Origin: Bryobacterales bacterium
Lineage (GTDB): Bacteria > Acidobacteriota > Terriglobia > Bryobacterales > Bryobacteraceae
NCBI GenBank assembly: GCA_003132865.1
Contig: PKYZ01000149.1
Span: forward strand, 14,489-22,845
Length of the DNA: 8,357 nt
Reading direction: 5' to 3'
Shown piece by piece: positions 1-5,589 of this stretch. The translations under genes were made by a program, and so were the position numbers. The number at the start of each line of letters is the position of its first letter. The first letter of the stretch is position 1. The notes under the pieces were generated by a model. The model ran no database searches. It was not told the origin of the DNA and was given only the letters and a program-made list of their open reading frames with translations.

Positions 1-14
1 CAGGCTTCAGCCTG
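1..14. repeat. Edge of a palindromic repeat (hairpin)
   Basis: CAGGCT-TC-AGCCTG is a perfect 6-bp stem with a 2-base loop. It has the same design as the hairpins at 4798-4815 and 7263-7279, which follow the motif GTGGGGCAG. Here the window begins inside the element, so the conserved outer motif cannot be checked. It ends 2 bases before the ribosome binding site of the following gene, the same placement as the copy upstream of the second GH51 gene. Confidence 0.5.
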
Positions 15-28
15 TGAAGGAGTACATC

Positions 29-1534
29 ATGAGCCGTCGTGGGCTCGAAGTCTTAGCCGTCATTCTCAGCTTCCTGATTGTCATCGTCCTGTTCGCGGGG
101 TTCGACAATCTGCCGCGCAAGGTGCGTGCGGATATCGGCGCGGAATCGCAACAGCTCCCCCAAACCCAAAAGCAGTTCCAGAGCGCGCAGGACGAGGTCA
201 CTCACGATCTGTCCTCCGACCCCGATCTGTTCCGCGCGCATGACATGAACACGGCCTTCCCGGCCCGCCTGCGCATCGCCGCCGGCGAGATCCAAGGCGC
301 CGAACGAGACGCCGCCGCGCTCGACAAGCTGCTGAAAGCCAATCGCCGCCAGGATGAACCGCAGGCTGAAAAGCTGCTGAAAGAGGAGAGCGCACTACGC
401 GCCGCCGCGCTGAACGAAGCCTCGTCGGTTCAGACCGAAGCCCAGCACTGGGTGGACATGAAGCGCAAGCTGCCCACCGAGCTGCAGCAGATGGCGGCCG
501 ATCGCCAGACGCTCGAACACTGGGATTTCGCGCCAATCGCCGCCGTCGTCACGCGGGCCGAAACCGACTGGCCGCAAAAGAAATCCGATCTCGACACGCG
601 CCTCACCGCCTTGCGCGCCATTCCCGCCGATGGCGAGAAAGCCTGGCAATCGAGCGACGCCATGCGCCGCCAGGCCGAGGGCAAAAATTTCGCCGGGCTG
701 GATTATGCCGGGCTGCTCACTTCCGCCGAGACGCTGCATACCGACGCCACTTCTTTGCCGGCTCGCACACAGGAACTCCAGTCGCTCACCGGCCAGCTTT
801 ACACCTCCTGGGACAAGGTCCTGGTGGATCTGCGGGACCGCAAGTCCGGCGGCTCGCGCGATTACGAAGAAGAGATCCGCACCGTCAAAACGAAGTTTCC
901 GGATGCCGCCGGCAAGGGCGGCGTCACCAATTCCGATGAGGCCTGGGTTGAGATTCCGCGCGCCACTTACCAGGTTTGCGAAAACAACATCGGCATGTCC
1001 ATCGCCCACAAGCCTGTGGGCAAGTACGACGCCGAAGTGGACGAGGTGGCCGAGCCGGCCGGCTTCGCTTACATGGCGCCGGTCGGGGAGCGCAACCAGT
1101 ATGGCTACTGGGACCACGGCAGCGGCGGCAACTTCTGGGTGTTCTACGGGCAATACGCGCTGTTGCGCGATCTGATGTGGGGGCACAGCTACCGGCCCAT
1201 CCCATCCTATGAATGGGAATCCTACCGCACCGCGCGCTCGAGCGGCCAGACCTACTACGGCCGCGACGAAGCCGCGGGCGTGCCCAGGTACGGCACGCAT
1301 GGCACCTTCACCCAGCAGCACTACGCGGAGAGCCGCTACGTGCGCAGTTCGGGTGGCTACAGCAGTTCAAAGTACGCTACGGGCGGCTTGAAGAGCGGCC
1401 AGAGCAGTCCCGGACACACGTTCGGTTCCGGCTCGAAGCCGCCCAGTTCCGGATTTAAACCCAGAAGCGCGCCCAGTTTCCGCCCCAGCTTCCGTCCGCC
1501 GTCCGGAGGCCGGTCCTTCGGCCGGCGCCGCTAA
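29..1534 (+). CDS. Membrane-anchored, helical/coiled-coil-like protein of unknown function
   Basis: I do not recognise a named family. The start is the ATG at 29 because GAAGGAG (16-22) sits 6 bases upstream; an in-frame GTG at 14 lies inside the repeat and ahead of that site. The product is 501 residues. Residues about 6-24 form one hydrophobic helix after an Arg-Arg, with no clear signal peptidase site, so it reads as a membrane anchor. Residues about 35-280 are rich in Ala, Leu, Glu, Gln, Lys and Arg, with spacing that suggests long helices or coiled coil. Residues about 345-440 are rich in Gly, Tyr and Trp (for example NQYGYWDHGSGGNFWVFYGQ). The last 60 or so residues are Ser/Gly/Pro low complexity ending in a basic SFGRRR tail. 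There is a single Cys near residue 317. It is not obviously linked to the arabinose genes: a broken gene and a terminator-like hairpin separate them. A role at the cell envelope is inference only. Confidence 0.85.
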   Translation: MSRRGLEVLAVILSFLIVIVLFAGFDNLPRKVRADIGAESQQLPQTQKQFQSAQDEVTHDLSSDPDLFRAHDMNTAFPARLRIAAGEIQGAERDAAALDKLLKANRRQDEPQAEKLLKEESALRAAALNEASSVQTEAQHWVDMKRKLPTELQQMAADRQTLEHWDFAPIAAVVTRAETDWPQKKSDLDTRLTALRAIPADGEKAWQSSDAMRRQAEGKNFAGLDYAGLLTSAETLHTDATSLPARTQELQSLTGQLYTSWDKVLVDLRDRKSGGSRDYEEEIRTVKTKFPDAAGKGGVTNSDEAWVEIPRATYQVCENNIGMSIAHKPVGKYDAEVDEVAEPAGFAYMAPVGERNQYGYWDHGSGGNFWVFYGQYALLRDLMWGHSYRPIPSYEWESYRTARSSGQTYYGRDEAAGVPRYGTHGTFTQQHYAESRYVRSSGGYSSSKYATGGLKSGQSSPGHTFGSGSKPPSSGFKPRSAPSFRPSFRPPSGGRSFGRRR

Positions 1535-1551
1535 CTTCGGGGATTTGCGGC

Positions 1552-1590
1552 CGTTACCGAGCCGCGACCGTCAGGGAGCGGTTTCCCAGG
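1552..1590. repeat. Dispersed-repeat-like segment (GCGACCGTCAGGGAGCGG)
   Basis: This segment contains GCGACCGTCAGGGAGCGG (1564-1581), with a short inverted pair CCGC (1562-1565) and GCGG (1578-1581). From memory, this sequence recurs in many copies in acidobacterial and planctomycete-like genomes, where gene callers translate it as an 'RDRQGAV' peptide; I could not check that here. Within the window it occurs once, so the repeat call rests on memory. It lies just 18 bases after the upstream stop codon and immediately before the point where recognisable coding sequence of the following remnant begins. Confidence 0.4.
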
Positions 1591-1591
1591 C

Positions 1592-1984
1592 ATGCGCGAA
1601 GACGCACCTACGAACTCATTGGCCCGATCGTCGAGCCGGGTACTCTGGATGGCCAAGGCGATTCAAGTCGGCGGGCGCGATGAAACGATCGACATTCACA
1701 TCAAGGCCGGCGACCCAATTTACCGCTGCATGACCACGAAATCTATCGTGCGCCACCTTTCGCAACACATCTTCGGCACGCCGGTACGCGTCCGTGGCAG
1801 AGGAACTTGGTCTCGCGCCGAATCGGGTGAATGGAAGCTTCACCGCTTCGATATCGAGAGCTTCGAGATCCTCGACGAGACTCCGCTGTCGAAGATGTTC
1901 GAGGGGCTGCGGGCTCGATTGACGCCGTCGGAAGGCGGGCGCCTGAACCCGTCTGAAATGCTGCGCCAGCTTCGAGAGGAGTGA
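1592..1984 (+). pseudogene. Truncated, frameshifted remnant of a conserved hypothetical protein (130-codon ORF)
   Basis: An open frame of 130 codons runs from ATG 1592 (alternative ATG 1649); neither start has a convincing ribosome binding site. The body from 1658 on looks like real protein: IQVGGRDETIDIHI, then a VRVRGRGTW segment and FDIESFEILDETPLS. From memory, this is the C-terminal half of a family of about 240 residues in which the motif is preceded by a GTLDG segment. That segment is present here but in another frame: bases 1606-1653 read TYELIGPIVEPGTLDG in the frame one base off. The 7 bases 1654-1660 between the two parts, where 6 would keep frame, point to a one-base insertion. 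Upstream of 1606 no homologous N-terminal half is visible, and a repeat-like segment lies there instead. I read it as a decayed fragment. A sequencing error could explain the frameshift but not the missing N-terminus. Function unknown. Confidence 0.6.
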
Positions 1985-1990
1985 CAGCCC

Positions 1991-2023
1991 TGCGGTCGCC
2001 TTCGACCGCATCGTCCTTTCTCT
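1991..2023 (+). terminator. Terminator-like hairpin after the pseudogene
   Basis: TGCGGTCG (1991-1998), loop CCTT, then CGACCGCA (2003-2010) form a perfect 8-bp stem, followed by TCGTCCTTTCTCT, a pyrimidine-rich but interrupted T tract. It lies 7 bases after the stop at 1984 and before the candidate promoter of the arabinofuranosidase operon, so it would separate the two transcription units. The imperfect T tract lowers confidence in intrinsic termination. Confidence 0.5.
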
Positions 2024-2042
2024 GCGGCCCACTGCGACACCC

Positions 2043-2071
2043 TTGCGCACCCCGGTGCCGTATGACATACT
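2043..2071 (+). promoter_or_regulatory. Candidate extended -10 promoter of the GH51-galM operon
   Basis: A TG (2063-2064) one base before CATACT (2066-2071) makes an extended -10 element matching TATAAT at 4 of 6 positions. TTGCGC (2043-2048) lies 17 bases upstream of CATACT as a weak -35 (TTG only matches). Transcription would begin near 2078, leaving a leader of about 13 bases before the ATG at 2091. That leader has no Shine-Dalgarno sequence. Predicted by eye only. Confidence 0.35.
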
Positions 2072-2090
2072 GCGGTTCTGGTGCAACCCC

Positions 2091-3653
2091 ATGAAAACAG
2101 CCACGTCGCTTTCACGCCGAAGTTTTGCTACGGTTCTCGCCGCCGCGCCATGGATCGTTCGTGCCCAACCGGCCCCCACCCGCGCGCGCATTAAGATCGA
2201 CACCGAACGAGTAATCGGCGACATCGATCCCAAGATCTATGGCAACTTCATAGAACACCTTGGACGCTGTATCGAAGGCGGCGTCTTCGACGAAGGCTCG
2301 CCGCTATCCGGCTCCGACGGCTTCCGCCGCGACGTGCTCGACGCCGCCAAGAAGTTGAACGTCACCCTCCTGCGCTGGCCGGGCGGCAACTTCTCGTCGA
2401 ATTACAACTGGATGGACGGCATCGGTCCGCGCGACCAGCGCCCTCGCCGCCTCGAAATGGCCTGGGGAACCGTCGAAGACAACCGCTTCGGCACGCACGA
2501 ATTCATGGAGTACGTCGAGAAGCTCGGAACCGAGCCGTACTTCTGTACCAACCTGGGCGTCGGCTCCTGGCAACAGGCCCAGCAGTGGGTGGAATACTGT
2601 AACTCATCGGAAGACACGGCCATGACCCGCCTGCGCAAGCAAAATGGCCGTGCACAGCCCTGGAAAGTGACTTACTGGGGCCTTGGCAACGAAATGGACG
2701 GCCCCTGGCAAATGGGTCATCGTTCGGCGGACGATTACGGCAAGTTCGCGCTGGAAGCCGCCAAGCTGATGAAGTGGACCGACCCCAGCATCAAGCTGAT
2801 TGCGGCAGGCTCCTCTAATTTCAACCCGAACGCCGACTGGACCGGCTGGAACCGCACCGTCCTGGAGCACCTGAAGCATCACGTCGATTACCTGTCGCTG
2901 CACATGTACGTCGGAAATCGGGGAAACGACTTCGGCGAGTTCATGGCCAGCTCCGTCGAACTCGATAGCCGCCTCAAGACTGCCGAGGGTATCATCGACG
3001 CAGCGCTCTCCGGCGAGCCGGCCGGCCGCCGCATCTACATCGCGTGGGATGAGTGGAACGTCTGGTATCGCGCGCGCGGCGAAGGCAAGGAACACGGCCG
3101 CCGCATCCTGGAGGAGCGCTATAACCTGGAAGACGCCCTGGTCGTCGCCACGTTCCTGAACTCGTTCGTGAATCACTCCCACATCGTCAAGATCGCGAAC
3201 ATGGCGCAACTGGTGAACGTCATCGCGCCTATGTTTACCAATGAGAAGGGTATGTTCCTGCAAACGATTTACTATCCGCTCCAGCTCTTCGCGAATAACA
3301 GCAAGGGCAAGTCGCTGGAGCTGTTCGTCGATAGCCCGAAGTATACGAGCAAACGTTTCGGAGACGTGCCCTACCTCGATACCTCGGCGGTGTATGACAA
3401 TGGCGCGTTCGTGCTGAATGTGGTGAACCGCCACCCGGACCAGGCCATCGAAGCGGATTTCGAAGCGCAGGACAAAACATTCTCCGGCGCCGTCGACGTG
3501 TGGGAGGTCAACGGCCCAGACATCAAGGCGGAAAACGACTTCGACTCCACCAAAGTGCGCGCCGTCCAGCACTCCGCCTCCGCGCAGGGGAACCGGTTGG
3601 CCTACAGCTTTCCGCCGCATTCGTATACGATGTTGAAAGTGAGGCTCGTGTGA
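2091..3653 (+). CDS. abfA: Tat-exported GH51 alpha-L-arabinofuranosidase
   Basis: It hydrolyses terminal alpha-L-arabinofuranosyl residues from arabinan, arabinoxylan or arabino-oligosaccharides by a retaining mechanism. The product is 520 residues, normal for the family. The N-terminus has a twin-arginine leader (SRRSFATVLAAAPW, about residues 8-21, with a likely cut after VRAQ), so it should be folded and then exported. The barrel shows FIEHLGRCIEGGVFD, LRWPGGNF (94-101) and DGIGPRDQRPRR. The acid/base is E201 in GLGNEMDGPW and the nucleophile is E321 in AWDEWNVWY. Their 120-residue spacing agrees with the characterised Geobacillus enzyme (E175 and E294, from memory). The ATG at 2091 was chosen because it gives the Tat leader; upstream TTG and GTG options add an unrelated extension. 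No ribosome binding site precedes it. The 3' end overlaps galM by 4 bases, which suggests one operon. Exact polymer preference cannot be read from the sequence. Confidence 0.95.
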   Translation: MKTATSLSRRSFATVLAAAPWIVRAQPAPTRARIKIDTERVIGDIDPKIYGNFIEHLGRCIEGGVFDEGSPLSGSDGFRRDVLDAAKKLNVTLLRWPGGNFSSNYNWMDGIGPRDQRPRRLEMAWGTVEDNRFGTHEFMEYVEKLGTEPYFCTNLGVGSWQQAQQWVEYCNSSEDTAMTRLRKQNGRAQPWKVTYWGLGNEMDGPWQMGHRSADDYGKFALEAAKLMKWTDPSIKLIAAGSSNFNPNADWTGWNRTVLEHLKHHVDYLSLHMYVGNRGNDFGEFMASSVELDSRLKTAEGIIDAALSGEPAGRRIYIAWDEWNVWYRARGEGKEHGRRILEERYNLEDALVVATFLNSFVNHSHIVKIANMAQLVNVIAPMFTNEKGMFLQTIYYPLQLFANNSKGKSLELFVDSPKYTSKRFGDVPYLDTSAVYDNGAFVLNVVNRHPDQAIEADFEAQDKTFSGAVDVWEVNGPDIKAENDFDSTKVRAVQHSASAQGNRLAYSFPPHSYTMLKVRLV

Positions 3654-4789
3654 TCGCGCGTAACCTGATTCCGTTATCAATTGTCTTTACCATAATGACT
3701 ACGAACTGCTCGTCTAACAAGGACGCCGGCGCCACCCACATCGCCGGCAGCCGCGAGTTCGGCAAGACACCGTCCGGTGAAATCGTCGAACTGTACACGC
3801 TAAAGAACGCCAAGGGCGTCGAGGCCGACATCTCGACGTACGGAGGCGTGGTTGTCTCTCTCAAAGTTCCCGACCGCGCCGGCGCGCTGGGCGACATCGT
3901 CCTCGGCTTCGACGATTTCAACGGCTACCTGAAACCGCCGCCCTACTTCGGCGCCATCGTCGGACGATATGGCAACCGCATCGCGCATGCCCGGTTCACG
4001 CTGGATGGCGTCGAGTACAAGCTCGCCAAGAACGATGGCGACAACACCCTGCACGGCGGAACTCGCGGCTTCGACAAGGTGCTTTGGAAAGCGAAGCCGG
4101 GGAGCGGGCAGTCTTTGGAACTGACCTACCTGAGTAAGGACGGCGAGGAAGGTTATCCCGGCAACTTGTCCGTAACGGTGGGCTACACGCTAACCGATAA
4201 TAACGAGCTGAAGATCGATTACGCCGCGACCACCGACAAAGATACCGTGCTGAACCTGACCAACCATTCGTACTTCAATCTGGCAGGGCAAGGCGAAGGC
4301 GACATCCTGGCGCACCGGTTGACTCTCAACGCCGACCGTTACACGCCCGTGGACAAGGGACTCATTCCCACCGGCGAGCTGCGCAACGTCGCAGGCACGC
4401 CGTTCGACTTCCGCCAGCCGCATGCCATCGGCGAGCGGATTGGCTCAAACGACGAGCAAATCGCGCTGGGCGGCGGCTACGACCACAACTTCATCCTGAA
4501 CCGCACCGGAGACGGGCTGTCGCTGGCCGCGAAAGTGACCGAGGCGAAGTCCGGGCGCGTGCTGGAGGTGCTCACCACCGAGCCGGCCATACAGTTCTAT
4601 ACCGGCAATTTCCTCGACGGTACGATTACAGGCAAAGGCGGTAAGATCTACGGACGGCGCTCGGCTCTCTGTTTGGAGACCCAGCACTACCCGGATTCTC
4701 CCAATCACCCGAGCTTCCCATCTACCGAACTGAAGCCGGGCGCGGTGTATCACACGACGACTGTCTTCCGCTTCTCGACCGGGTCATGA
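3650..4789 (+). CDS. galM: Exported aldose 1-epimerase (mutarotase)
   Basis: It interconverts alpha and beta anomers of aldoses, probably speeding conversion of arabinose released by the neighbouring GH51 enzyme. The product is 379 residues. By alignment with the known GalM active site (human H107, H176, D243 and E307, from memory) the counterparts are H135 (NTLHGGTRGFDK), H206 (LTNHSYFNLAG), D278 (GGYDHNFILN) and the general base E343 (CLETQHYPDSPNHPSF). All are present and the spacing is similar. The GTG start at 3650 overlaps the upstream TGA as GTGA and has TGAGG 5 bases before it. It yields a hydrophobic leader ending in TTNC at residue 20 or so, resembling a lipoprotein signal although Asn before Cys is not canonical. 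The later ATG at 3695 would remove that leader. It is probably anchored or periplasmic, and co-translated with the GH51 gene. True sugar preference is unproven. Confidence 0.95.
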   Translation: MIARNLIPLSIVFTIMTTNCSSNKDAGATHIAGSREFGKTPSGEIVELYTLKNAKGVEADISTYGGVVVSLKVPDRAGALGDIVLGFDDFNGYLKPPPYFGAIVGRYGNRIAHARFTLDGVEYKLAKNDGDNTLHGGTRGFDKVLWKAKPGSGQSLELTYLSKDGEEGYPGNLSVTVGYTLTDNNELKIDYAATTDKDTVLNLTNHSYFNLAGQGEGDILAHRLTLNADRYTPVDKGLIPTGELRNVAGTPFDFRQPHAIGERIGSNDEQIALGGGYDHNFILNRTGDGLSLAAKVTEAKSGRVLEVLTTEPAIQFYTGNFLDGTITGKGGKIYGRRSALCLETQHYPDSPNHPSFPSTELKPGAVYHTTTVFRFSTGS

Positions 4790-4792
4790 CTT

Positions 4793-4890
4793 GTGGGGCA
4801 GACCTCCAGGTCTGCGCGGGTCCTCCAGGACCGCTCTTCGCGCGACAGGCCGACGTGGACGTCGGCCGCAGGACTGGAGTCCTGCCCCAC
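4793..4890. repeat. 98-bp compound palindromic element with four hairpins, in a convergent gap
   Basis: The ends are perfect 9-base inverted repeats, GTGGGGCAG (4793-4801) and CTGCCCCAC (4882-4890). Inside are four hairpins: 4798-4815 (8-bp stem, loop CC), 4819-4832 (6 bp, loop CC), 4848-4867 (9 bp, loop GG) and 4868-4885 (8 bp, loop GG). The right half is the left half in inverted orientation, with different stem sequences. It starts 3 bases after the galM stop and ends exactly at the araD stop codon (4891-4893), so it makes up nearly all of the intergenic DNA. It could act as a bidirectional transcription barrier or mRNA 3'-end protector, but lacks a T tract. It resembles REP/BIME-type elements; no transposase is present. 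Confidence 0.85.
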
Positions 4891-5580
4891 TTACTTCTGC
4901 CCGTAATAAGCGCTAACCCCGTGCTTGCGGAGAAAGTGCTTATCCAGATGCGCGGGGTGTAACTCCTCCGCCGCCTCCGCCAGCGTGACACTGTAAAACG
5001 CCATCTCCGCGACATACTCCAGAATCACCGCATTGTGCGCCGCCTCCCCCGCCGAAGGCCCCCAGCAAAACGGACCATGCCCCGCGACCAGCACCGCCGG
5101 CACTTCCATGGGATCGCTGCCGGCAAAATGGCGCGCGATCACCTCGCCCGTGTTGGCCTCATAGGCGGCCTCGATCTCCGCCGGGGCCATCGCACGAGTC
5201 ACTGGCACCGGGCCGCGAAAGTAATCCGCGTGCGTGGTGCCCAAGCATGGGATGGGACGCCGCGCCTGCGCCCACGACGTAGCATAGCGTGAGTGCGTGT
5301 GGACCACCCCGCCGATCCCCGAAAACGTCCGGTACAGCACCAGGTGCGTCGCCAGGTCCGAAGAAGGCCGTAGCGTGCCTTCGACAATCCGCCCGTCGAG
5401 ATCCGTAATCACCAAGTCCTCCGGCCGCATCCCTTCGTAGGGAACGCCGCTCGGCTTGATCGCCACGAGGCCCTCGGCGCGCGAAATCCCGCTGGCGTTG
5501 CCGAACGTGTACAGCACCAGCCCCCTGCGGACCAGTTCCAGGTTGGCTTCCAGCACTTGCTTGCGAAGTTCTTCCAGCAT
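4891..5580 (-). CDS. araD: L-ribulose-5-phosphate 4-epimerase
   Basis: It converts L-ribulose-5-phosphate to D-xylulose-5-phosphate, the last dedicated step of L-arabinose catabolism, in the cytoplasm. At 229 residues it is colinear with E. coli AraD (231). The class II aldolase-fold signature is complete: GNASGIS (27-33, N28), KPSG (42-45, K42), PSSD (72-75, D75), the zinc ligands H94 and H96 in HTHSRYATSWAQA and H168 in AGHGPF, D119 in THADYF, and the C-terminal KHGVSAYYGQ with the counterpart of catalytic Tyr229 at Y226. The start MLEELRKQVLEANL matches the known N-terminus. Only 9 bases separate it from the stop of the upstream GH51 gene and no good Shine-Dalgarno sequence is visible, so translational coupling is likely. 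It is the last gene before the palindromic element. All key residues are present, so there is no sign of decay. Confidence 0.97.
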   Translation of the reverse strand: MLEELRKQVLEANLELVRRGLVLYTFGNASGISRAEGLVAIKPSGVPYEGMRPEDLVITDLDGRIVEGTLRPSSDLATHLVLYRTFSGIGGVVHTHSRYATSWAQARRPIPCLGTTHADYFRGPVPVTRAMAPAEIEAAYEANTGEVIARHFAGSDPMEVPAVLVAGHGPFCWGPSAGEAAHNAVILEYVAEMAFYSVTLAEAAEELHPAHLDKHFLRKHGVSAYYGQK

Positions 5581-5589
5581 GTTGTTCGA

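Noticed and set aside
395..1321. 308-codon open frame on the minus strand
   Set aside because: It is antisense to the better-supported plus-strand gene at 29-1534, has Ala/Arg/Val-rich composition typical of GC-rich shadow frames, and has no recognisable motif.
1502..1530. GGCCG...CGGCC inverted repeat near the end of the first gene as a terminator
   Set aside because: It is only about 5 bp, inside the coding sequence for the basic tail, and not followed by a T tract.
1985..2090. Riboswitch or small RNA gene
   Set aside because: Only a simple 8-bp hairpin with a pyrimidine tail and a promoter-like site are visible; no known riboswitch core was recognised.
2604..3680. 358-codon open frame on the minus strand
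   Set aside because: It lies opposite the GH51 catalytic region, which has both catalytic glutamates; it is a shadow of high-GC codon use.
4798..4885. CRISPR array or tandem repeats
   Set aside because: The units are hairpins of differing sequence in mirrored orientation, not identical direct repeats with regular spacers.
4793..4890. Insertion sequence or transposon
   Set aside because: It has inverted ends but only 98 bp and no coding capacity; no flanking target-site duplication is evident. It was kept as a REP/MITE-like repeat.
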